NCBI GenBank assembly: GCA_045631465.1
Contig: JAZQUV010000033.1
Coordinates: 1 to 64,000, forward strand
Source: Aphodosoma sp045631465
GTDB lineage: Bacteria; Bacteroidota; Bacteroidia; Bacteroidales; Paludibacteraceae
DNA length: 64,000 bases
Direction of reading: 5' to 3'
The notes under the pieces: generated by a model
Databases searched by the model: none
The model's input: the letters and a program-made list of their open reading frames with translations, nothing else
What the model was told of the DNA's origin: nothing
Shown: positions 16,334 to 24,382 of the stretch, one piece after another
Layout: each line of letters begins with the position of its first letter
Numbering within the stretch: position 1 is the stretch's first letter
Translations under genes and position numbers: made by a program

Positions 16334-17170
16334 ATGAATTACTATTGCTATATAGCGGGGCTACCCGACATACAGATTGATAATCCAAAATCGATTCCTG
16401 CGCAAGAGGAGATTCTCGAGGAGTTGAAGCCAATATTGTCGAAAGGCGATATGGCATTGCTCGACCTCTTACGCTTGAAATACGACAATGCCAATCTGTT
16501 GAAATTTCTCGCCAATCGCGATGCTGAGCTCAACCCTCTCGGCAATCTTACATCGCAAGATTGGGCAGAACTTATCGAACTAATCGACAATAGCGACGAA
16601 CGCAATCCTGTTCGCGATGCTCGATTGTTGAAATATATGTTGGATTTCTATACTACTATTCGCAACGAACAAAGAGAAGAGAAAATCGACTTTGCCGAAG
16701 ATTTCCTCGCTGCTCTATATTATAAATATGGTATGCAGTGCAAAAACAAATTCGTTGCCGAGTGGTTCGAATTCAATTTGAACATCAACAATATCCTCAC
16801 TGCGCTCACTTGTCGTAAATATGGTTGGGATATTAAATCGGCTATCGTAGGCGATAATGTTGTTGCGGAGACTATTCGCAACTCTGTGTCGGCTCGAGAC
16901 TTTAATCTCAAGGCAGAAATCGACTATTTTGATGCGCTTGTGAGCATATCGGAGACTGCTAACCTACTCGACCGCGAGCACCGCATCGACGCACTCAAAT
17001 GGAATTGGCTCGAAGAGAACACATTCTTCAGCTCGTTCTCTATTGAGAAAGTGTTGTCGTTCTGGTTGCGTTGCGAGTTGATGCACCGTTGGGACAACCT
17101 CTCGATGGAAGAAGGCGCAGAGATATTCCGCCAAATGATTAACGACTTGAAAAAAGACGTTAAGTTTTGA
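16334..17170 (+). CDS. DUF2764 protein, V-ATPase operon (subunit C-like position)
   Basis: 278 residues, mostly helical, starting MNYYCYIAGLPDIQID. It matches the DUF2764 family, which in Bacteroidota sits between subunits E and A, where other operons have subunit C. It probably acts as the C-type connector between the rotor and the membrane ring, but this rests on operon position and helical content, not on demonstrated homology. No membrane segment. Confidence 0.75.
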   Translation: MNYYCYIAGLPDIQIDNPKSIPAQEEILEELKPILSKGDMALLDLLRLKYDNANLLKFLANRDAELNPLGNLTSQDWAELIELIDNSDERNPVRDARLLKYMLDFYTTIRNEQREEKIDFAEDFLAALYYKYGMQCKNKFVAEWFEFNLNINNILTALTCRKYGWDIKSAIVGDNVVAETIRNSVSARDFNLKAEIDYFDALVSISETANLLDREHRIDALKWNWLEENTFFSSFSIEKVLSFWLRCELMHRWDNLSMEEGAEIFRQMINDLKKDVKF

Positions 17171-17247
17171 TTATTACACCAATTAGTCCAATAAGACAAA
17201 TTGGACCAATTAGACTAATTAGATTTATAATAAAACAACAATAAATA
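17171..17247 (+). repeat. Repeat-rich spacer DUF2764-A
   Basis: 77 nt containing repeats of the form CCAATTAG(T/A)C: CCAATTAGTCC on the left and ATTGGACCAATTAGACTAATTAG on the right, partly complementary to each other. Confidence 0.6.
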
Positions 17248-19002
17248 ATGGCAACAAAAGGTAAAGTAAAAGGTATCATCTCCAACCTCGTGACTGTAGG
17301 TGTGGATGGTCCTGTGGCTCAAAATGAGATTTGCTATATCTCGTTGGGCAATGTAAGACTCATGGCCGAGGTACTTAAAGTGAACGGCGATGATGTCTTC
17401 GTACAAGTATTCGAAAGCACTCGTGGCCTTAAAGTTGGCAACGAAGTAGAATTTACCGGTCACATGCTCGAGGTAACTCTCGGTCCTGGTATGCTTTCGC
17501 GCAACTACGATGGTCTTCAAAACGACCTCGACAAACTCACTGGTGTATTCCTCAAACGCGGTGAATACAACTTCCCTCTCGACAACGAAAAACTTTGGGA
17601 CTTCAAACCTCTCGCTCAAGTTGGCGACAAAGTTGAGGCTGCTTCTTGGCTTGGCGAGGTGGACGAAAACTCTCAACCTCACAAAATCATGGTTCCTTTC
17701 GTAATGGAAGGCACTTACACTGTTAAATCGGTGGCTGCTGCTGGTCAATACACAATCAACGACACTATCGCCGTGATTACCGACGCTGATGGCAACGACC
17801 ACAATATCAACATGATTCAAAAATGGCCTGTAAAAAAGGCTATCAACGTGCATACAGAAAAACCACGTCCTTTCCGTTTGCTCGAAACTGGTGTGCGTAC
17901 TATCGACACTGCCAACCCTATCGTTGAAGGTGGTACTGGTTTCATCCCTGGTCCTTTCGGTACTGGTAAAACTGTGCTCCAACACGCTATCTCTAAACAA
18001 GCCGATGCCAACATCGTAATTATGGCTGCCTGCGGTGAACGTGCCAACGAGGTTGTGGAAATCTTCGTTGAGTTCCCTGAACTCGAAGACCCACACACTG
18101 GTCGCAAACTCATGGAGCGTACTATCATCATCGCAAACACATCTAACATGCCTGTTGCATCGCGTGAAGCTTCGGTCTACACTGCAATGACTATCGCCGA
18201 ATACTATCGCGCTATGGGTCTTAAAGTGCTCCTTATGGCCGACTCTACTTCTCGTTGGGCTCAAGCTCTTCGTGAGATGTCGAACCGTATGGAAGAGCTC
18301 CCAGGTCAAGATGCGTTCCCTATGGACCTCTCTGCTATCATCGGTGCTTTCTATAGCCGCGCTGGTTATGTATATCTCAAAAATGGTGCTACTGGTTCTA
18401 TTACATTCATCGGTACTGTATCACCTGCGGGTGGTAACTTGAAAGAGCCTGTAACTGAAGGTACTAAGAAAGTTGCGCGTTGCTTCTACGCACTTGAGCA
18501 AAACCGTGCCGACCGCAAACGCTACCCTGCTGTTAACCCTATCGATAGTTACTCTAAATATATCGAATACCCTGAATTCGAAGAGTATATCAAAACTAAA
18601 ATCGAAGGCGATTGGATTGGTATGGTCAACCAAATGAAGACTCTCCTCCTTCGTGGTAAAGAGGTACAAGAGCAAATCAACATCCTCGGTGACGATGGTG
18701 TACCTGTTGACTATCACGTTACATTCTGGAAATCAGAGGTTATCGACTTCGTTATCCTTCAACAAGATGCTTTCGACAAAATCGACGCTGTTTGTCCTCT
18801 CGAACGCCAAGAGTTTATGCTCAAACTCGTTATGGACATCTGCAATGCCGACTACGAATTCGAAACATTCCTCGATGTTATGGACTACTTCAAACGCATC
18901 ATCAACATCTGCAAACAGATGAACTACTGCGAGTTCCATAGCGACAAATTCGAAGAACACCTTGGTAAACTCAAAGAATTGCTCGCTGAACGCGAAGCTT
19001 AA
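17248..19002 (+). CDS. atpA: V-type ATP synthase subunit A (catalytic)
   Basis: 584 residues. The P-loop GPFGTGKT is at residues 235-242, followed by the catalytic glutamate region ACGERANEVVE. The non-homologous insertion region typical of V/A-type catalytic subunits is present (about residues 115-190), which separates it from F-type beta. Hydrolyses or makes ATP in alternating A/B hexamers. Heavily biased codons produce a 364-codon antisense open frame that is an artefact. Confidence 0.97.
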   Translation: MATKGKVKGIISNLVTVGVDGPVAQNEICYISLGNVRLMAEVLKVNGDDVFVQVFESTRGLKVGNEVEFTGHMLEVTLGPGMLSRNYDGLQNDLDKLTGVFLKRGEYNFPLDNEKLWDFKPLAQVGDKVEAASWLGEVDENSQPHKIMVPFVMEGTYTVKSVAAAGQYTINDTIAVITDADGNDHNINMIQKWPVKKAINVHTEKPRPFRLLETGVRTIDTANPIVEGGTGFIPGPFGTGKTVLQHAISKQADANIVIMAACGERANEVVEIFVEFPELEDPHTGRKLMERTIIIANTSNMPVASREASVYTAMTIAEYYRAMGLKVLLMADSTSRWAQALREMSNRMEELPGQDAFPMDLSAIIGAFYSRAGYVYLKNGATGSITFIGTVSPAGGNLKEPVTEGTKKVARCFYALEQNRADRKRYPAVNPIDSYSKYIEYPEFEEYIKTKIEGDWIGMVNQMKTLLLRGKEVQEQINILGDDGVPVDYHVTFWKSEVIDFVILQQDAFDKIDAVCPLERQEFMLKLVMDICNADYEFETFLDVMDYFKRIINICKQMNYCEFHSDKFEEHLGKLKELLAEREA

Positions 19003-19145
19003 TTTAATAAAAAAGTCAACAGACAACAGTCAACAGACAACAGTCATAAATGCCGAATGGCGACCGTCAATTGTAGACTATAGACTTAAAATCCGGATGG
19101 CGACTGTAGACTGTAGACTGTAGACCTAAAATTTTCAATTTTACT
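19003..19145 (+). repeat. Dyad of tandem repeats in the A-B spacer
   Basis: GTCAACAGACAACAGTCAACAG (19015-19036) and CTGTAGACTGTAGACTGTAGAC (19104-19125) are imperfect inverted repeats (18 of 22 positions complementary). Each arm is itself a tandem repeat with a period of about 7. Between them are two similar segments, GAATGGCGACCGTC and GGATGGCGACTGT. Nothing else is visible in these 143 nt. Confidence 0.8.
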
Positions 19146-20462
19146 ATGACAAAGGCTTTTCAAAAAATATACACAAAGATTACTAACATCACTAAAGCTA
19201 CTTGCTCACTCAAAGCATCGGGTGTTGGTAATGACGAGCTTGCTACCGTAAATGGCAAATTGGCTCAGGTAGTGCGCATTATGGGCGATGACGTCACTCT
19301 CCAAGTGTTTGGTGGTACTGAAGGTATCCCTACTGATGCTGAAGTGATTTTCCTCGGCAAAGCCCCTTCTCTCAAAGTTAGCGACCAACTCGCTGGCCGT
19401 TTCTTCAACGCTCTTGGCGAACCTATCGATGGCGGTCCAGAAATCGAAGGCGAAGAGGTAGAAATCGGTGGTCCTTCGGTGAACCCTGTGCGCCGTAAAC
19501 AACCATCTGAACTCATCGCTACTGGTATCGCTGGTATCGACTTGAACAACACTCTCGTGTCTGGTCAAAAAATTCCTTTCTTTGCCGACCCTGACCAACC
19601 TTACAACCAAGTTATGGCTAACGTGGCTCTTCGTGCCGAAGCCGACAAAATTATCCTTGGTGGTATGGGTCTTACTAACGACGACTACCTCTATTTCAAA
19701 AATGTGTTCAACAACGCTGGTGTGCTCGACCGCATCGTTTCGTTTGTGAATACTACCGAAAATCCTCCTGTAGAGCGTCTTCTCATTCCTGATATGGCGC
19801 TTACTGCTGCCGAATATTTCGCTGTAGAGAAAAACCAAAAGGTGCTTGTGCTCCTTACTGACATGACTTCGTATGCCGATGCTTTGGCTATCGTGTCTAA
19901 CCGTATGGACCAAATCCCTTCTAAAGACTCTATGCCTGGTTCGCTCTATTCCGACTTGGCTAAAATCTACGAAAAAGCGGTACAATTCCCTGCAGGTGGT
20001 TCTATCACTATCATCGCCGTTACTACCCTCTCTGGTGGCGACATCACTCACGCTATTCCTGACAACACTGGTTATATCACCGAAGGTCAGTTGTTCCTCC
20101 GTCGCGACTCTGACGTTGGTAAAGTTATCGTCGACCCATTCCGTTCTCTCTCTCGTTTGAAACAATTGGTTGCTGGTAAGAAAACTCGTGAAGACCACGC
20201 TCAAGTTATGAATGCTGCCGTACGTCTCTATGCCGATGCTGCCAATGCTAAAACTAAATTGGAAAACGGTTTCGACCTTACTAACTACGACGAACGTGCA
20301 CTCGACTTCGCTAAAGACTACTCTGAGCAATTGCTTGCTATCGACGTAAACATCGACACAACTCAAATGCTCGACGTTGCATGGTCGCTCTTCGGCACAC
20401 ACTTCAAACCAGAAGAGGTGAACATCAAACAAGAATTGGTAGAAAAATACTGGAAAAAATAA
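19146..20462 (+). CDS. atpB: V-type ATP synthase subunit B
   Basis: 438 residues, the non-catalytic nucleotide-binding subunit of the A/B hexamer. It starts with a beta-barrel domain (VNGKLAQVVRIMGDDVTLQVF), has no canonical Walker A at the expected place, and carries IPDMALTAAEYFA, LLTDMTSYADAL and SMPGSLYSDLAKIYEKA, as in the family. The C-terminus is short. Heavily biased codon use gives a 424-codon antisense frame, an artefact. Confidence 0.96.
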   Translation: MTKAFQKIYTKITNITKATCSLKASGVGNDELATVNGKLAQVVRIMGDDVTLQVFGGTEGIPTDAEVIFLGKAPSLKVSDQLAGRFFNALGEPIDGGPEIEGEEVEIGGPSVNPVRRKQPSELIATGIAGIDLNNTLVSGQKIPFFADPDQPYNQVMANVALRAEADKIILGGMGLTNDDYLYFKNVFNNAGVLDRIVSFVNTTENPPVERLLIPDMALTAAEYFAVEKNQKVLVLLTDMTSYADALAIVSNRMDQIPSKDSMPGSLYSDLAKIYEKAVQFPAGGSITIIAVTTLSGGDITHAIPDNTGYITEGQLFLRRDSDVGKVIVDPFRSLSRLKQLVAGKKTREDHAQVMNAAVRLYADAANAKTKLENGFDLTNYDERALDFAKDYSEQLLAIDVNIDTTQMLDVAWSLFGTHFKPEEVNIKQELVEKYWKK

Positions 20463-20589
20463 AAAAACGTCAACAGACAACAGTCAACTGTCAATCGTAG
20501 GGACGCTCGGCTCGAGCGTCCGCTCGACCAAAGGTCGATACAAAACCGTTGACCGTAGACTGTAGGCTGTAGACTGTAGACAAAATAAT
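20463..20589 (+). repeat. Dyad repeats and GC-rich hairpin in the B-D spacer
   Basis: GTCAACAGACAACAGTCAACTG (20469-20490) and CTGTAGGCTGTAGACTGTAGAC (20560-20581) form an imperfect inverted repeat (16 of 22). Inside sits a perfect hairpin GGACGCTCG/CGAGCGTCC (20501-20509/20513-20521) and a smaller TCGACC/GGTCGA hairpin. The repeat unit is the same as in the A-B spacer. Confidence 0.8.
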
Positions 20590-21174
20590 ATGGCAATTTC
20601 ATTTCAATATAACAAAACATCACTTCAAGGACTTGAGAAGAACTTGAAAATGCGTGTGCGTGCGTTGCCTACTATCAAAAACAAAGAGAGTGCGTTGCGT
20701 CTCGAAGTGAAGCGTGCAAAAGACGAAATCAATCGTCTTGAGGAAGAGCTCGAAAATCGCATTGCTTCTTACGACAAAATGTTGGCTCTTTGGGGCGAAT
20801 TTGATACCTCATTGCTCACCGTAGAAAACGTGGAAATGGATATCAAAAAAATCGCAGGCGTCCGCATCCCTATCCTCAAAGAAGTGATTTACCAAACTAA
20901 GCCTTTCAGCGTTTTCAGCGCACCTAAATGGTATGCCGACGGACTTTCTGAACTCAAAAATTTGGCTCAAGTTGGTATCGAACGTGAATTCTGCGCTCAG
21001 AAATTGCAACTCCTCGAATATGCCCGCAAAAAAACTACTCAAAAAGTAAATCTATTTGAGAAGGTACAAATTCCAGGCTACGAAGATGCGATTCGCAAAA
21101 TCAAACGATTCATGGAAGATGAAGAAAACCTCTCTAAATCATCACAAAAAATCGTAAAAGCTAAGCGCGCGTAA
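20590..21174 (+). CDS. atpD: V-type ATP synthase subunit D
   Basis: 194 residues, central rotor shaft. Two long antiparallel coiled-coil helices make up the ends (KNKESALRLEVKRAKDEIN near the N-terminus and KIKRFMEDEENLSKSSQK at the C-terminus) with a small insert between. This layout and the position after B identify subunit D. No subunit F gene, the usual partner, is present in the operon. Confidence 0.88.
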   Translation: MAISFQYNKTSLQGLEKNLKMRVRALPTIKNKESALRLEVKRAKDEINRLEEELENRIASYDKMLALWGEFDTSLLTVENVEMDIKKIAGVRIPILKEVIYQTKPFSVFSAPKWYADGLSELKNLAQVGIEREFCAQKLQLLEYARKKTTQKVNLFEKVQIPGYEDAIRKIKRFMEDEENLSKSSQKIVKAKRA

Positions 21175-21276
21175 AATAGTTAAATGTATAGTGTGTAGAG
21201 TATAGTGTTAAATGATTAGCAACTCGCGCCGAGGGTGACTCTCAACTCTAAACTCTCAACTCTAAACTTTTATTGT
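21175..21276 (+). repeat. Repeat-rich D-I spacer
   Basis: 102 nt. The left arm near 21190-21211 (TAGTGTGTAGAGTATAGTGTTA) and the right arm near 21240-21266 (repeats of CTCAACTCTAAA) are imperfect inverted repeats, each built of a short tandem unit. The open frame upstream of the subunit I start (from 21235) only reflects this repeat. Confidence 0.7.
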
Positions 21277-23148
21277 ATGATAACAAAAATGACTAAATAC
21301 GACTTCCTTGTGTTTCACGCACAATACAACGACTTTCTCGAGAAATTGAGAAACGTAGGCGTATTGCACGTGGCTACATTGGAAGAAGGTGATGCCAATC
21401 TCGAACTCGTGCGCGAGAAGATTGCTTTGCGTGCCTCTATCGACAAATCGGTAGATACAGTCTCAGCTCTCATCTCTGCTCACAATTCGGTCAAAGGTGC
21501 TACGCCTCTCACAGCGGCTCCTGCTTTGAATCTCTCGCTCGACGAAGGTCTTGCACTACTCGATCAATTCGAGAAATTGCAAGCCGAAGCCGAACTACTT
21601 CGTCAAGAGGTAGTTGCTGCCGAGCGCGAGCAACAACGCATGGCTCCTTGGGGCAACTACTCTGCCGAGCAGTTCGCACGCCTTGCCGAAGCTGGATTCC
21701 AGATTGGATTCTACACTTGTGCTTCTCGTATCTACAATCCCGAATGGGAAGAGGCGCACAATGCTTTCATCATCGACAACAGCACAAATACTACTTATTT
21801 TGTGACTGTAACCAAAGAACCTATTGCCGACATCGAAGCCGAACGCTTCGAAATCAGTCCTCTAGGTTCGCAACAATTAGCCGAAGCTCTTGCTACAGTT
21901 CAAGCTAAATACAACGAAAAACAAGCCGAAATCCTCAAATTTGCTGTGGCTAATGTTGCTAATCTCCAACACTTGTCATCACAAGTGAGCGAAGTAATCG
22001 ACATCGACCGCGTGCATATCAACACACGCCGCGCTGCCGACGACACAGTGATGATTCTCGAAGGCTACTGTCCTACTGACACCACTGATGCGCTTGAGGC
22101 TATGTTGAAAGAAGAGGGTGTATACTACGAGTCGGCTGAACCATCGAATGAAGACAATGTGCCTATCAAACTCCGCAACAACGCCTTCACTCGTCTTTTC
22201 GAACCACTCACTGGTATGTATGGTATGCCTAACTACAACGAATACGACCCAACGCCAATCCTTGGTCCATTCTTCTTGCTCTTCTTCGCATTATGTATGG
22301 GCGACGCAGGCTATGGCATCCTCTTGATACTCATCGGACTTGCTATCAAATTCGAGAAATTCAAAATCGCAATGTTCGACGGTATGGGTGGCATCATCAC
22401 CGCTCTTGGCGTCGTTACAGCCGTTGTAGGCGTATTCCTTGGCACTGCCTTTGGTGTCGACCTCTACAATGCCGAGTTTGTCCCAGCAGCGCTCAAATCT
22501 GTTATGATTAAAGGCAACGTCATGGGCTTCGACATCCAAATGGTCATGGCTCTCATCATCGGTGTGTTCCACATCTGTCTCGCTATGATAGTCAAAGCCA
22601 TCTGCTTCACTCAACGCGATGGTTTCATGGCTAATCTCAGCAATTGGGGATGGTTACTCCTCATCTTAGGTGGCATCGCCACAGCCATTTTGGCTATGAT
22701 GAAAGTACTCTCGCCTGAGGTTACACAATGGGTTATCATCGCCATCGGAGCTATTTCAGCACTTGGCATCTACCTATTCAACGACCCCAAACGCAACCCA
22801 CTCATCAACATCGGCGCAGGACTTTGGGATACCTACAATATGATTACAGGCCTTCTAGGCGACGTATTGAGTTACATCCGTCTCTACGCACTCGGCTTGG
22901 CAGGTGGTATGCTCGGTGGTGCATTCAATAGCATTGCTACAATGGTATTGGGCGAAAATCCAAACATCGGCACATGGGCAGGTTTCATCATCATCCTCGT
23001 CATCGGCCACGTACTCAACCTTGCCATGTCAGCCCTCGGCGCATTCGTTCACCCATTGCGTCTCACATTCGTTGAATACTTCAAAAACGTAGGCTACGAA
23101 GGCAAAGGCGAAAAATATGCACCACTCTCAAAAAGAGTTGAAAGTTGA
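21277..23148 (+). CDS. atpI: V-type ATP synthase subunit I (membrane stator)
   Basis: 623 residues from the ATG at 21277 (MITKMTKYDFLVFHAQ). The first half is cytosolic, with coiled coils. From about residue 325 there are seven or eight membrane spans (FFLLFFALCMGDAGYGILL and others). The span DVLSYIRLYALGLAGG carries the conserved arginine that works against the ring carboxylate during ion transport. The last codons (RVES and stop) are formed by the GTTGAAA repeat that continues into the spacer, so the C-terminus was probably set by repeat expansion. Confidence 0.94.
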   Translation: MITKMTKYDFLVFHAQYNDFLEKLRNVGVLHVATLEEGDANLELVREKIALRASIDKSVDTVSALISAHNSVKGATPLTAAPALNLSLDEGLALLDQFEKLQAEAELLRQEVVAAEREQQRMAPWGNYSAEQFARLAEAGFQIGFYTCASRIYNPEWEEAHNAFIIDNSTNTTYFVTVTKEPIADIEAERFEISPLGSQQLAEALATVQAKYNEKQAEILKFAVANVANLQHLSSQVSEVIDIDRVHINTRRAADDTVMILEGYCPTDTTDALEAMLKEEGVYYESAEPSNEDNVPIKLRNNAFTRLFEPLTGMYGMPNYNEYDPTPILGPFFLLFFALCMGDAGYGILLILIGLAIKFEKFKIAMFDGMGGIITALGVVTAVVGVFLGTAFGVDLYNAEFVPAALKSVMIKGNVMGFDIQMVMALIIGVFHICLAMIVKAICFTQRDGFMANLSNWGWLLLILGGIATAILAMMKVLSPEVTQWVIIAIGAISALGIYLFNDPKRNPLINIGAGLWDTYNMITGLLGDVLSYIRLYALGLAGGMLGGAFNSIATMVLGENPNIGTWAGFIIILVIGHVLNLAMSALGAFVHPLRLTFVEYFKNVGYEGKGEKYAPLSKRVES

Positions 23149-23240
23149 AAGTTGAAAGTTGAAAGTCATCATTCGGAATAAAAACTTCCACATTTCAAAA
23201 ACTTTCACATTTCAAATTTAAAATTTCAAATAAATAAAAT
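23149..23240 (+). repeat. Tandem-repeat spacer I-K
   Basis: GTTGAAA repeats on the left and ACTTTCACATTTCAAATTT-type repeats on the right, partly complementary. The unit is the same as in the E-DUF2764 spacer 7 kb upstream. Confidence 0.75.
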
Positions 23241-23271
23241 ATTACTAACAATTAAATTTTTTTAAAACATT

Positions 23272-23691
23272 ATGGAATTACTTTTAGGTTATCTCGGTTT
23301 AGGCCTCATGTTAGGTCTTGCTGGCATCGGTTCTTGTCTTGGAACAACAATCGCAGGTAAAGCTGCAGAAGGTGCATTGAAAAAAAATCCAGGAGCATCA
23401 TCATCTTACATGATTCTTTCTGCGCTTCCATCAACACAAGGTCTTTACGGTTTCGTAGCATTCCTTGCATGGATGGGCAAAGACTATGCTGCTGACGGCA
23501 TCATGCTTTTCTGCGTAGGTCTTGCAGTAGGTGCAATCTGTCTTTTCTCAGCAATCCGTCAAGGTCAAGTATGTGCCGATGGTATCGCATCAATCGCACA
23601 AGGCAACGACGTGTTGACTAACACACTCATCTACGCCGCTCTTCCTGAGTTCTACGCAATCCTTGCCCTCGTAGCATCTTTCATGATCTAA
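23272..23691 (+). CDS. atpK: V-type ATP synthase subunit K (rotor ring proteolipid)
   Basis: 139 residues forming two helical hairpins (four spans). The first hairpin has LPSTQGLYG (Leu52, Thr55, Gln56), the second has LPEFYA with the essential Glu126. Leu, Thr and Gln have the same spacing as L61, T64 and Q65 of the Enterococcus hirae Na+ ATPase ring, and Gln97 lies 29 residues before Glu126, as Q110 does before E139 there. This points to Na+ as coupling ion. One carboxylate per four-helix subunit suggests a ring suited to pumping. Last gene before a strong terminator. Confidence 0.93.
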   Translation: MELLLGYLGLGLMLGLAGIGSCLGTTIAGKAAEGALKKNPGASSSYMILSALPSTQGLYGFVAFLAWMGKDYAADGIMLFCVGLAVGAICLFSAIRQGQVCADGIASIAQGNDVLTNTLIYAALPEFYAILALVASFMI

Positions 23692-23712
23692 TAGAACCCA
23701 ATACAAAAAAAC

Positions 23713-23754
23713 AAAGAGGCTGTATCAAAATGCAAATTTTGATACAGCCTCTTT
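23713..23754. terminator. Bidirectional terminator after the V-ATPase operon
   Basis: A perfect 19-bp stem, AAAGAGGCTGTATCAAAAT with its complement, around a 4-nt loop; the T-rich end follows. The stem sequence recurs almost unchanged in the terminator at 56206-56246. Confidence 0.9.
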
Positions 23755-23776
23755 CTTAAAACACCCTTACCCTCTT

Positions 23777-23815
23777 CCCTACCTTCAAGCAACCTATGTC
23801 GAAGAAGACTGACAC
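23777..23815. repeat. 39-bp dispersed repeat, copy 2
   Basis: Same sequence as 5677-5715 apart from one base, in the same orientation. Located between the V-ATPase terminator and the PhnA-like gene. Confidence 0.8.
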
Positions 23816-23952
23816 ATTTTATTATCTCAATTTTTTTTTGTATCTTTGCGCTTTAAAAACAAAAAACTATCAAAAATCAACTATTAACCTAGCGAGTCCA
23901 AATTTTGCTATACCTCGAGTCAATCGTTGCTCGCTACAATAAAATCCAATAT

Positions 23953-24288
23953 ATGTCAGAAATCTCTAAATGTCCAAAATGTGGTAGCGAATATGTATAT
24001 TTCGATGGTTCGCTATATGTATGTCCTGAATGTGCGCACGAATTCAGTGCCGACGACCATGCTGCGGCTAACGAAGGTCCTGAAGTTGCAAAAGATAGCA
24101 ATGGCACCGAACTATTTGATGGCGATTCCGTTACAGTAATCAAAGACCTCAAAGTCAGAGGCTCATCGATGGTCATCAAACGCGGCACAAAAGTGAAATC
24201 AATCCGCCTCACCGACAACCCCGAAGAAGTAGACTGCAAAATCGACGGCAGCAGCATCGTCCTCAAAACCTGCTTCTTGAAGAAATAA
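23953..24288 (+). CDS. PhnA-family zinc ribbon protein (YjdM-like)
   Basis: 111 residues from the ATG at 23953, the same length as E. coli PhnA/YjdM; an in-frame upstream ATG at 23905 gives an atypical N-terminus. An N-terminal zinc ribbon has CPKC and CPEC pairs, followed by the PhnA C-terminal beta domain (LFDGDSVTVIKDLKVRG, then IKRGTKVKSIRL). Despite the name, a direct role in phosphonate breakdown is not supported by the family literature I know. A TATCTTTGC -7 element lies at 23841-23849. Monocistronic, with its own terminator. Confidence 0.88.
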   Translation: MSEISKCPKCGSEYVYFDGSLYVCPECAHEFSADDHAAANEGPEVAKDSNGTELFDGDSVTVIKDLKVRGSSMVIKRGTKVKSIRLTDNPEEVDCKIDGSSIVLKTCFLKK

Positions 24289-24290
24289 CA

Positions 24291-24319
24291 AAAAATCCTC
24301 AATTTTGAGGATTTTTTTG
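24291..24319 (+). terminator. Terminator of the PhnA-like gene
   Basis: AAAAATCCTCAA pairs with TTGAGGATTTTT around a TT loop and is followed by further T residues. Its T tract contains the -33 element of the sbcD promoter. Confidence 0.85.
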
Positions 24320-24347
24320 CTATTCACTAAAAAATTTATTATCTTTG
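24316..24347 (+). promoter_or_regulatory. Promoter of sbcDC
   Basis: TTTG (24316-24319), 20 nt, TATCTTTG (24340-24347), 36 nt before the sbcD ATG. The -33 element overlaps the upstream terminator T tract. Confidence 0.65.
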
Positions 24348-24382
24348 CAATATAAAAAAATAACCTTTAAAATACAACAATC

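Noticed and set aside
17215..18309. 364-codon open frame antisense to atpA
   Set aside because: It mirrors the heavily biased codons of atpA; the sense frame has all V-ATPase motifs and the antisense protein has no domain.
19206..20480. 424-codon open frame antisense to atpB
   Set aside because: Same codon-bias artefact; no promoter or recognised domain.
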